From Clostridia bacterium (lineage in GTDB: Bacteria; Bacillota; Clostridia; Peptostreptococcales; Anaerovoracaceae), in the NCBI GenBank assembly GCA_024403005.1, contig JAKSSQ010000119.1, positions 1 through 5,619 on the forward strand: 5,619 nucleotides of DNA, read 5' to 3'. Under the pieces are notes generated by a model, which worked only from the letters and a program-made list of their open reading frames with translations, ran no database searches and was not told where the DNA came from. How positions within the stretch are numbered: position 1 is the stretch's first letter; each line of letters starts with the position of its first letter. The position numbers were made by a program, and so were the translations under genes. Shown in pieces: positions 1 to 5,619 of the stretch.

Positions 1-1043
1 TAACTTTAATCGCACCGCTTAAAGATCCGAAGGCAAAGGAAAGATTAACAGCTTATAAAGCCGGCGGAAAGCAGGCTCAGCCGAACCTTAAGGTTTACGC
101 TCAGCCCCCTGTAAAGCCGTTCTTTAACAAGCAGAGATTAATAAACAAGTCCAACCAGAAGGGCCTGGCAAAATATTTAAAGGGCATTCTGGACGAAAAC
201 AACTTCGGCAGCGATTTCTGGCTCTGGTGCTACAGCCCCACTTCCTGCGACGTGGTAGACCCGCTGGCAAAGGAGCTTGGAATACCTGCAGAAGAGCTGT
301 GGTCGAGGACTGTTTACGACTGCGTGGACAGACATTCCGCCTACCCCGGACACATCGACCCGGCTGTGGTAGACAAGATGGAAGAAGACCTGGCAAGAAA
401 GGTAAAGTGCGTATTTGCAACGGCTCAGGGACTCTACGAAAGACTTGCTGAATTCAATGCAAACACCCACCTGCTGCCCAACGGCTGCGCTTACGAGCTC
501 TTTAATAAGGTTTCCGTTCTGGAAAAGCAGAGCAAAACCGTGGAAATGGGCTTCGTGGGAATGCTGCAGGAATGCATAGACTACGACATAATCAAGACCG
601 TAGCAAGGGAATTCCCCGACGGAAAGGTTACCCTAATAGGCAAGCCTCTGCCCGGCGTGGACCTTGAGTGGGTCAAAGATTATCCCAACATACACATGAC
701 CGGCCTGGTTCCCCAGCACGAACTGCCGGAATACATCCGGAACTTCGACGTATGCATGAACGTCTTTGCGGATAACGACCTTAGCCGCGACGTAAGCCCC
801 CTGAAGTTCTACGAATACATGGCTACAGGAAAACCTGTCGTAAGCACTCTGGTGCCCCTGCAGGTTCTGGAATATGCGGACAGCATCTACCTGGCAGAAA
901 CCCCTGCGGAATTCGCCATGAAGTGCAGAGAAGCTTTAAAGGAAACCCCCGACGACCCGCGCAGACAGATGCGCATTGCCAGCGCTGCTGAATGCTCCTG
1001 GGATAACAGGGTAAGGGATATGAAGGATATACTCGGTTGGTAA
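1..1043 (+). CDS. TuaH-like glycosyltransferase (GT4 family, GT-B fold), 5' end outside window
   Basis: The reading frame is open from the window edge (first full codon at 3) to TAA at 1041-1043, giving 346 visible residues; the true start lies upstream. A GTG at 252 is only an internal valine, because coding sequence continues before it. The visible N-terminal half has the pattern VYDCVDRHSAYPG followed by FATAQGLYERL and a PNG motif at visible residues 159-161, which marks the passage to the C-terminal domain. The C-terminal half has GFVGML, a V-x-L-IGKP strand, GLVPQHELPEYI and SPLKFYEYMATGKPVVST, the nucleotide-sugar site of GT4 enzymes. The usual E-x7-E pair appears as Asp263-x7-Glu271. 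This arrangement resembles Bacillus TuaH and related family 1/4 transferases of surface polymers. The enzyme would work at the cytoplasmic membrane face, adding a sugar from a nucleotide donor to a lipid-linked glycan. Donor and acceptor cannot be read from the sequence. The family assignment is firm. Confidence 0.9.
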   Translation, partial: TLIAPLKDPKAKERLTAYKAGGKQAQPNLKVYAQPPVKPFFNKQRLINKSNQKGLAKYLKGILDENNFGSDFWLWCYSPTSCDVVDPLAKELGIPAEELWSRTVYDCVDRHSAYPGHIDPAVVDKMEEDLARKVKCVFATAQGLYERLAEFNANTHLLPNGCAYELFNKVSVLEKQSKTVEMGFVGMLQECIDYDIIKTVAREFPDGKVTLIGKPLPGVDLEWVKDYPNIHMTGLVPQHELPEYIRNFDVCMNVFADNDLSRDVSPLKFYEYMATGKPVVSTLVPLQVLEYADSIYLAETPAEFAMKCREALKETPDDPRRQMRIASAAECSWDNRVRDMKDILGW

Positions 1044-1047
1044 AATT

Positions 1048-1056
1048 AAAGGAGAT
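1048..1056 (+). promoter_or_regulatory. Ribosome binding site of the DUF4330 gene
   Basis: AAAGGAGAT lies in the 17-nt gap after the glycosyltransferase stop, with the AAGGAG core ending 6 nt before the ATG at 1061. Together with the conserved protein start it fixes the start of the gene. Confidence 0.8.
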
Positions 1057-1060
1057 CTAA

Positions 1061-1594
1061 ATGAAAATCGTTAATGAAAAGGGCAAACTGTTCGGTCTTA
1101 TCAACGTCGTAGACCTTATCGTAGTTCTGCTCGTAATCGCAGTTGTAGGCGTTGTAGGCACACAGCTTCTGGGAAGCAAGGTTACAGATGCAGTTTCCCA
1201 GCAGACAGACTGCTATGCACAGGTCCGTGTTATCGGTGCGCACCCGTACATGCTCACAGATGTTGAAAATCAGGATCTCAAGGGCCAGAGAATGGTATCC
1301 GGAAATTCCTATCTGAGCGCAACTATCGAAGACGTATGGTTTGAAGATTACTGGATTACAGCCACAACCGACGATGGACGCATCGTGACCGCAACGGACC
1401 CCGTTAAGAAGGACATCATCTTCCTCGTAAAGACTCAGGTTGCTCCCGACACAGCAAGCCCCAAGATCGGAAGCCAGGAACTGAGATCCGGCAGAACCTT
1501 TATCGTTAAGACTCAGACTTACGAATGCAGCGGCACTATCCGCTACGTTGAAATCGGCGGTTATAACCCTCCTGCAGAATTCGCAAACAAGTAG
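1061..1594 (+). CDS. DUF4330 family single-pass membrane protein
   Basis: This 177-residue protein has the typical DUF4330 opening: a short charged cytoplasmic head (MKIVNEKGKLFGLINVVD), then one hydrophobic segment at about residues 16-37, then about 140 residues predicted to lie outside the membrane. There is no signal-peptidase site, so the segment is best read as an N-in anchor. The outer part alternates short beta-strand-like stretches (YAQVRVIG, SATIEDVWF, DIIFLVKTQV, RTFIVKTQTY, TIRYVEIGG), suggesting a small beta-rich domain. It holds only two cysteines, Cys51 and Cys156, which could pair. The family has no established function that I know of. Its position directly before the O-antigen ligase gene, in the same operon as glycosyltransferases, points to a role in assembling or exporting the surface polymer; this is inference from context. 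The gene uses no TTA, CTA or TCA codons. Assignment to the family rests on recalled sequence pattern, without a profile search. Confidence 0.8.
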   Translation: MKIVNEKGKLFGLINVVDLIVVLLVIAVVGVVGTQLLGSKVTDAVSQQTDCYAQVRVIGAHPYMLTDVENQDLKGQRMVSGNSYLSATIEDVWFEDYWITATTDDGRIVTATDPVKKDIIFLVKTQVAPDTASPKIGSQELRSGRTFIVKTQTYECSGTIRYVEIGGYNPPAEFANK

Positions 1595-1600
1595 CATAAG

Positions 1601-3244
1601 ATGACGGAAATCATTAAAAACAGCATTTTCGTGAGGTTAATCGTCTTTGTGTACTCAAAGATGCGCGAGTATTTCAGCTGCAGCGCTCTTGGTGCACTTG
1701 CGAAGACCCTCCACGAAAGCTATTTACAATCGAATACAAGAAAAGCCTGGGAAGGCTTCTGCGGCCAGCCGGACGCTGCCGAATTTTCGATTTATAAGAA
1801 GTTTCTTGTTATCATCGAAAAACTGCTGCACGTTATCGGCTCCTGGCTGGAAAACAGCATAATCTATAAGGTAATTGTCGGTTTAAAGAGCATTTATCTT
1901 AAAATTACAAAGAACAGTGCTCTGTTCGGCCTTATAAACAGCATGCCTCTGCACAGATGGTTCCTGGTGCTCTTCGGAATGTACCTGCCCATCGAATACA
2001 TAGTCCGCGATACCCTGAATCTGGGAATCCTGGCTTCTGTATGGGAAGAACTGTTCATTATGGCGGGCATTGCGCTCATACTTTGGAGAAACTGCCTTAA
2101 GCAGAGCAACAGCTTTGCAAGAGCAACCACCATGGAAACCTGCCTGCTCCTTTACATGGCAGCCGGCGCGCTCCTGATGATGCTCAACAGACCGTTCCCG
2201 TCCATAGCCATGGCAGGCTACAGAGCTCAGGTTGAATATGTAGTCTGGTTCTTTATAATAATCCGCCTTATCGACAGTCTGGAAGACGCAAAAGCCCTTA
2301 TCTGGGGCTTTACAGGCGTGGTTTTCCTCCTGTCTCTGCACGGAATTTACCAGTACATTATCGCAGTACCTATTCCTTCCTCCTGGGTAAGCCAGACGGA
2401 AGCAGGGGTTCGCACGAGAGTATTCTCCCTTACAGGAAGCCCGAACATCTTCGGGTCTCTTCTGGTTATGGGTGCTCCCAGCTACGCAGCTCTCATGTAT
2501 TACTGCAAGGAAGGCTGGAAGAAATTCCTGGCTCTCTGCGGTGTAGGAACCATGTGCCTGTGCATTCTGTTCACCTTCTCCAGAGGCTCCTGGGTAGGCT
2601 TAATTGTTGCAATCGTAATCTTTGCAATGTACATGGATAAGAGGCTCCTCGGCATTATGGGCATGGGCATGGCTGCGGTTCTTGTGGCTGTTCCTTCCAT
2701 AACCAGCAGACTTACCTATCTGTTCACCAACGACTACAAGGAAGCTTCCGCAGTTGGCGGCAGAGCTCTCCGCTGGGAAACAGGCTGGAATCTTCTCCAC
2801 GAAAATTCCCCCTGGCTGGGCTTCGGCCTCGGCCGTTTCGGCGGTGCAGTAGCCATGAACAACCAGGTTCTGGACAAGACGGAAGAATTCAGCTACTTCT
2901 ACATGGACAACTATTACCTGAAAACTCTTGTTGAAATGGGGTATTCCGGGTTTATAGTATATATAGTGTGTCTTATCGCCTTTGTAATTCTGTCAATGCG
3001 CGTGGTTTACCGCTGCAGCAGAGAAAGGGTTTACACTTACGGCGAAGACGCTCTTACGAGAAATATCGGCTCGATGAAGCCAATAGCAGCCGGCCTCTTC
3101 GCAGGTCTTACAGGCGTTCTCGTACACTGCTATTTTGAAAATATTTTTGAAGAACCCTATATGATGGCTTACTTCTGGGGACTGGCAGCCGCAATTGCGT
3201 GGCTCGGTTTCTTCAGAACGCCGGGGGAGGAGTATAGAAAATGA
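1601..3244 (+). CDS. O-antigen ligase / Wzy-type polymerase family membrane protein
   Basis: This 547-residue polytopic protein has a cytoplasmic-looking N-terminal extension of about 115 residues, then roughly 11-12 hydrophobic segments (about 119-136, 141-163, 179-196, 209-223, 232-252, 283-301, 308-325, 328-345, 348-366, 449-468, 493-512, 519-537). The Wzy_C-type core shows RVFSLTGSPNIFGS (273-286), the FSRGSW turn (326-331) and a large outer loop at about 367-448. That loop carries GGRALRWETGW, PWLGFGLGRFGG and DNYYLKTLVEMGYSG. Such proteins join or transfer undecaprenyl-PP-linked glycans outside the membrane; sequence alone does not separate polymerase from ligase. In WaaL enzymes a His is important near the DN motif, and here the corresponding position appears to be Asp436. 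The start at 1601 is the first ATG after an in-frame stop (TAG 1592-1594) but lacks a clear Shine-Dalgarno, so it may depend on ribosomes ending the previous gene 6 nt upstream. The 3' end overlaps the next gene by 4 nt (ATGA). Confidence 0.92.
   Translation: MTEIIKNSIFVRLIVFVYSKMREYFSCSALGALAKTLHESYLQSNTRKAWEGFCGQPDAAEFSIYKKFLVIIEKLLHVIGSWLENSIIYKVIVGLKSIYLKITKNSALFGLINSMPLHRWFLVLFGMYLPIEYIVRDTLNLGILASVWEELFIMAGIALILWRNCLKQSNSFARATTMETCLLLYMAAGALLMMLNRPFPSIAMAGYRAQVEYVVWFFIIIRLIDSLEDAKALIWGFTGVVFLLSLHGIYQYIIAVPIPSSWVSQTEAGVRTRVFSLTGSPNIFGSLLVMGAPSYAALMYYCKEGWKKFLALCGVGTMCLCILFTFSRGSWVGLIVAIVIFAMYMDKRLLGIMGMGMAAVLVAVPSITSRLTYLFTNDYKEASAVGGRALRWETGWNLLHENSPWLGFGLGRFGGAVAMNNQVLDKTEEFSYFYMDNYYLKTLVEMGYSGFIVYIVCLIAFVILSMRVVYRCSRERVYTYGEDALTRNIGSMKPIAAGLFAGLTGVLVHCYFENIFEEPYMMAYFWGLAAAIAWLGFFRTPGEEYRK
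3223..3232 (+). promoter_or_regulatory. Ribosome binding site of the dehydrogenase gene, inside the ligase gene
   Basis: GGGGGAGGAG is embedded in the last codons of the ligase gene (Pro-Gly-Glu-Glu) and ends 8 nt before the ATG at 3241. It supports that start and the 4-nt stop-start overlap. Confidence 0.8.
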
Positions 3245-4497
3245 AAGTTTGCGTAATCGGTCTCGGATATATCGGACTTCCCACAGCTGCAATGTTTGCA
3301 AATGCAGGCCTGGACGTGGTCGGTGTAGACAAGAAGCCTCAGATTGTTGAAGCTCTCAACAGAGGCGAAGTAATTATCGAAGAAAACGGTCTGGAAGAGT
3401 TCATTAAGAACGTGGTTGCAGGGGGTCACCTTAAGGCAGCCCTGGAACCGGAAGTTTCCGACGCTTATATTATCTCCGTTCCCACACCCATTACGGAAGA
3501 TAAAAAAGCAGACATGCGTTTTGTTGAAAGCGCTACAAAGTCGCTGGTGCCCCTTCTTAAGAAGGGCGACCTGGTAATCCTGGAATCCACATCTCCCATC
3601 GGAACAGTGGACCAGCTCATGCTGCCCATCCTGGAAGAATCCGGACTTAAGGCAGGCGAAGACTTCAGCCTCGGACATTCTCCCGAAAGAGTTATTCCCG
3701 GAAAGATTCTCTACGAACTGGTCAACAACGACAGAATTGCAGGCGGCATCGACAAGAAGAGCGCTTCCAGAATCGCAGAACTCTACAAGAGCTTCGTAAA
3801 GGGCGAAATTTTCGAAACAGACGCTCGCACAGCTGAAATGTGCAAGCTTTCCGAAAATACATTCAGAGACGTTAACATCGCATTTGCCAACGAACTGGCA
3901 AAGATCTGCGAAGACCAGGGCATTAACGTATGGGAACTCATCGAGCTGTGCAACAAGCACCCGAGAGTTAACATCCACCAACCCGGCCCCGGCGTAGGTG
4001 GCCACTGCATCGCAGTTGACCCCTGGTTCATCGTGGAAAAGGAACCTTCTCTTGCGAATATTATCCGCACATCCAGAGAAACAAACGACTCCATGCCGGA
4101 TTACGTTGCTTCCAAGGCAGATAAGATTCTCGAAGGCATCGAAAACCCCGCAATCTGCGTGCTCGGCGTAACCTATAAGCCGGACGTAGACGACATGCGC
4201 GAAAGCCCCGTAATCCACCTTATCGAAAAGCTTAAGGCAAAGGGCTATGCGGTTAAGGCTCACGACCCCCACGTGAAGGGCAGAGAAGGCATCGAAGAAG
4301 ACCTGGCAGCTGCAGCAAAGGGCGCAGATCTGGTAATTCTCGGCGTGAACCACAGCCAGTACAAGGCTCTGGATTTCGGCCTTCTGGCAGAATCCGTACG
4401 CACAAAGAATTTCCTGGATACACGCAACTTCGCAGATATGGAAGCTGCAAAGGCAGCAGGTTTTGCCTGCCACCTCCTCGGACGCACTGAAAGGTAA
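3241..4497 (+). CDS. wecC: UDP-N-acetyl-D-mannosamine dehydrogenase (WecC type)
   Basis: This is a full-length 418-residue nucleotide-sugar 6-dehydrogenase. It oxidises C6 of UDP-ManNAc to the uronic acid with two NAD+, in the cytoplasm. Domains in order: an N-terminal NAD-binding Rossmann fold with GLGYIG at 7-12 and Asp30 ending the second strand; VPTP at 80-83; ESTSPIG at 115-121; the central helical dimer domain with AEMCKLSENTFRDVNIAFANEL (about 198-219, including Lys202 and Asn206); the catalytic loop GPGVGGHCIAVDPWF with nucleophile Cys256; then the C-terminal UDP-binding domain with GVTYKPDVDDMRESP (309-323). SPERVIPGKILYEL, HPRVNIHQPGPGVGGHC and DQGINVWEL closely match remembered E. 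coli WecC rather than UDP-glucose dehydrogenases, so the UDP-ManNAc substrate is well supported though not proven. All key residues are present. A GT26 gene follows directly, suggesting that the product is used there. The gene contains no TTA, CTA or TCA codons. Confidence 0.93.
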   Translation: MKVCVIGLGYIGLPTAAMFANAGLDVVGVDKKPQIVEALNRGEVIIEENGLEEFIKNVVAGGHLKAALEPEVSDAYIISVPTPITEDKKADMRFVESATKSLVPLLKKGDLVILESTSPIGTVDQLMLPILEESGLKAGEDFSLGHSPERVIPGKILYELVNNDRIAGGIDKKSASRIAELYKSFVKGEIFETDARTAEMCKLSENTFRDVNIAFANELAKICEDQGINVWELIELCNKHPRVNIHQPGPGVGGHCIAVDPWFIVEKEPSLANIIRTSRETNDSMPDYVASKADKILEGIENPAICVLGVTYKPDVDDMRESPVIHLIEKLKAKGYAVKAHDPHVKGREGIEEDLAAAAKGADLVILGVNHSQYKALDFGLLAESVRTKNFLDTRNFADMEAAKAAGFACHLLGRTER

Positions 4498-4501
4498 TGC
4501 C

Positions 4502-4506
4502 GGAGG
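4502..4506 (+). promoter_or_regulatory. Ribosome binding site that decides the GT26 start
   Basis: GGAGG lies 8 nt before the ATG at 4515. The upstream in-frame ATG at 4497 overlaps the wecC stop and has only a weak GAAAGG too close to it (4487-4492). The site therefore favours 4515 as the working start. Confidence 0.75.
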
Positions 4507-4514
4507 TATATCCA

Positions 4515-5243
4515 ATGAGGAATTTTCAGTCGACAAGAATCCTGGATGTAAGGGTCGACAAAGTTACAAAAATCAAGGCTCTGGAGGAGTTCAGCCGCAT
4601 GGTTAAGGAACCGGGCTGCTCTCTGATAGTAACCCCCAACGCAGAGATAGTCTCTGCAGCCTCAAAAACGCCCCGTCTTAAAGAGATTATCGAAGATGCG
4701 GCAATGGTTATCCCCGACGGAATTGGCCTCATCTATGCGTCGAAATTTAAGGGTGACCCAATCGAAGAAAAGGTTGCAGGCATAGATTTTTCCAGAGCTG
4801 CTCTGGAAATCTGCGCAAAGGAAGGCATTAAAGTTTTCTTCCTGGGCAGCAAGCCCGGCGTTGCAGAAAAGGCTGCTCAGAACATCATGGCCGAAATTCC
4901 CGGCCTTTGCGTAGCAGGCTGGCGCGACGGCTATTTTAAGCCCGAGCAGGAAGACGAAGTGGTCGCCCAGATTAATGAAAGCGGCGCGGAATTCCTGTGC
5001 GTTGCATTGGGGTCACCGAAACAGGAGATTTTTGTAATCGACCATAAGGATAAGCTTAAAGCTAAGGCTGCCGTAGGCATAGGCGGAAGCCTGGACATCT
5101 GGTCCGGCACGCTGCAGAGGGCACCTCAGTTTTATATAGACCACGGCCTGGAATGGCTGTACAGAATGGTACAGGAACCCTGGCGCCTTAAGAGGCTGCC
5201 GGCCCTTCCCATGTTTTTAATAAAGGCGGCTATAAGGAGGTAA
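4515..5243 (+). CDS. WecG/TagA/CpsF family glycosyltransferase (GT26)
   Basis: From ATG 4515 this gives 242 residues, close to the usual GT26 length of about 240. The ATG at 4497 would add six residues (MPEVYP) but lacks a proper ribosome site. Family motifs in order: VTPNAEIV with Thr40 and Asn42, IPDGIGLIYASK with Asp68, VAGIDF (88-92), FFLGSKPGVAEKAA (108-121), GYF (139-141), LCVALGSPKQEIF (161-173), GIGGSLDIWSGTLQRAP (188-204) and the basic-hydrophobic tail GLEWLYRMVQEPWRLKRL. Thr40 and Asp68 have the same 28-residue spacing as the active-site Thr37/Asp65 of Thermoanaerobacter TagA. The tail corresponds to the appendage that brings these enzymes to the membrane. The family moves ManNAc (TagA) or ManNAcA (WecG) onto undecaprenyl-PP-GlcNAc. 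Since a UDP-ManNAc dehydrogenase gene lies directly upstream, a WecG-like ManNAcA donor is plausible, but this is inferred. The last codons carry the ribosome site of the transketolase gene. Confidence 0.92.
   Translation: MRNFQSTRILDVRVDKVTKIKALEEFSRMVKEPGCSLIVTPNAEIVSAASKTPRLKEIIEDAAMVIPDGIGLIYASKFKGDPIEEKVAGIDFSRAALEICAKEGIKVFFLGSKPGVAEKAAQNIMAEIPGLCVAGWRDGYFKPEQEDEVVAQINESGAEFLCVALGSPKQEIFVIDHKDKLKAKAAVGIGGSLDIWSGTLQRAPQFYIDHGLEWLYRMVQEPWRLKRLPALPMFLIKAAIRR
5234..5240 (+). promoter_or_regulatory. Ribosome binding site of the transketolase gene
   Basis: AAGGAGG lies inside the final Arg-Arg codons of the GT26 gene, only 4 nt before the ATG at 5245. The core is strong but the spacing is short. 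The stop TAA (5241-5243) falls between the site and the start, so the two genes are probably translationally coupled. Confidence 0.7.
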
Positions 5244-5244
5244 C

Positions 5245-5619
5245 ATGGACGCTTCAGAACTCAAAAAAATAGCAGCGCTGGTGAGACAGGACATCATCAG
5301 AGCAGTATACAGTGCTAATTCCGGCCATCCCGGCGGAAGCCTTTCCTGCGCAGATCTCATGACAGCTCTTTACTTCAGCGAGATGAACGTAAACCCCGAA
5401 GATCCCAGGATGGAAGGCAGAGATAAGTTCGTCCTCTCCAAGGGCCACGCAGCTCCTGCACAGTACGCATGTCTGGCAGAAAGAGGCTTCTTCCCCAGGG
5501 AAGAACTTACAACTTTAAGAAAGACCGGAAGCCGTCTGCAGGGCCACCCCAGCATGAAGATGCTCCCCGGAATCGAAATGTCCACAGGTTCTCTCGGCCA
5601 GGGCATCTCCTGCGCAGTA
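5245..5619 (+). CDS. Transketolase, N-terminal (TPP-binding) part, 3' end outside window
   Basis: The frame is open from ATG 5245 to the window end, showing 125 residues. Transketolase moves two-carbon ketol units between sugar phosphates in the pentose phosphate pathway, using thiamine diphosphate, in the cytoplasm. The visible motifs are those of the pyrophosphate-binding domain: SGHPGGSLS with His28, FVLSKGHAAPAQYA with His68, SRLQGHPSM with His101 and STGSLGQG at 113-120. These histidines match yeast transketolase His30, His69 and His103 in order and spacing. The wording (VRQDIIRAVYSANSGHPGG, ERGFFPREELTTLRK) is like the N-terminal subunit of the split, two-gene transketolases common in Clostridia, so a C-terminal subunit gene is expected downstream; this cannot be seen here. 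DXS is ruled out by these motifs. It follows the GT26 gene with a 1-nt gap. Whether it serves polymer precursor supply or general metabolism is open. Confidence 0.9.
   Translation, partial: MDASELKKIAALVRQDIIRAVYSANSGHPGGSLSCADLMTALYFSEMNVNPEDPRMEGRDKFVLSKGHAAPAQYACLAERGFFPREELTTLRKTGSRLQGHPSMKMLPGIEMSTGSLGQGISCAV

Noticed and set aside
252..1043. GTG at 252 as the start of the first glycosyltransferase
   Set aside because: The same frame is open to the window edge, and the upstream residues continue a coherent N-terminal domain, so the GTG is an internal valine.
1046..1597. A 183-codon minus-strand frame opposite the DUF4330 gene
   Set aside because: It has the same cause: a codon-aligned antisense of a gene lacking TTA, CTA and TCA. 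The plus-strand gene has a good ribosome site and a coherent membrane protein.
2820..2846. Repeated TTCGG/CTCGG motifs suggesting a hairpin in the ligase gene
   Set aside because: They encode the conserved Gly-Phe-Gly-Leu-Gly-Arg-Phe-Gly-Gly loop; the repetition follows from the Phe-Gly repeats, with no stable terminator-like stem and T-run.
3169..4536. A 455-codon open frame on the minus strand opposite wecC
   Set aside because: It is codon-aligned with wecC and open only because wecC avoids TTA, CTA and TCA. Its Cys-rich translation resembles no family, and the plus strand encodes an unmistakable full-length enzyme.
450..4994. Six GAATTC sites (450, 609, 909, 1577, 2885, 4989), more than chance
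   Set aside because: All those checked are in-frame Glu-Phe codon pairs (GAA TTC), explained by codon preference in this genome rather than by a functional repeat.

Overview
The window is one tight, same-strand block of six genes, the first and last cut by the window edges. It reads as part of a cell-surface polysaccharide operon: (1) a TuaH-like family 4 glycosyltransferase, 3' part only; (2) a one-pass membrane protein of the uncharacterised DUF4330 type; (3) a polytopic O-antigen ligase/Wzy-type polymerase; (4) a WecC-type UDP-N-acetyl-D-mannosamine dehydrogenase; (5) a GT26 (WecG/TagA/CpsF) glycosyltransferase; (6) the start of a transketolase, probably the N-terminal half of a split enzyme. 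The gene junctions are a 17-nt gap, a 6-nt gap, a 4-nt ATGA overlap, a 17-nt gap (1-nt overlap if the upstream ATG is used) and a 1-nt gap. I see no terminator and no stretch over about 20 nt without a gene, so the block is very probably one transcript.

The genes suggest how they work together. The dehydrogenase would make UDP-ManNAcA. The GT26 enzyme would add a ManNAc or ManNAcA residue to an undecaprenyl-linked sugar. The TuaH-like transferase would add further sugars, and the Wzy/WaaL-like membrane protein would polymerise or ligate the finished units. The DUF4330 protein sits directly before the polymerase gene and is a candidate assembly accessory factor. The transketolase could feed pentose or heptose phosphates to nucleotide-sugar synthesis, or could be a housekeeping gene sharing the transcript. 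The layout recalls the Bacillus teichuronic acid (tua) genes, where a UDP-sugar dehydrogenase, a polymerase-like protein and TuaH occur together.

The organism is most likely a member of the Bacillota (Clostridia or Negativicutes-like) with roughly balanced GC content. The reasons are the strong AGGAGG-type ribosome sites, the DUF4330 plus ligase pairing, and the split-type transketolase sequence. I cannot name a genus. No mobile element, CRISPR array, RNA gene or phage signal was seen. The system belongs to known families; the less understood parts are the DUF4330 protein, the repeated N-terminal extension of the ligase, and the transketolase coupling.
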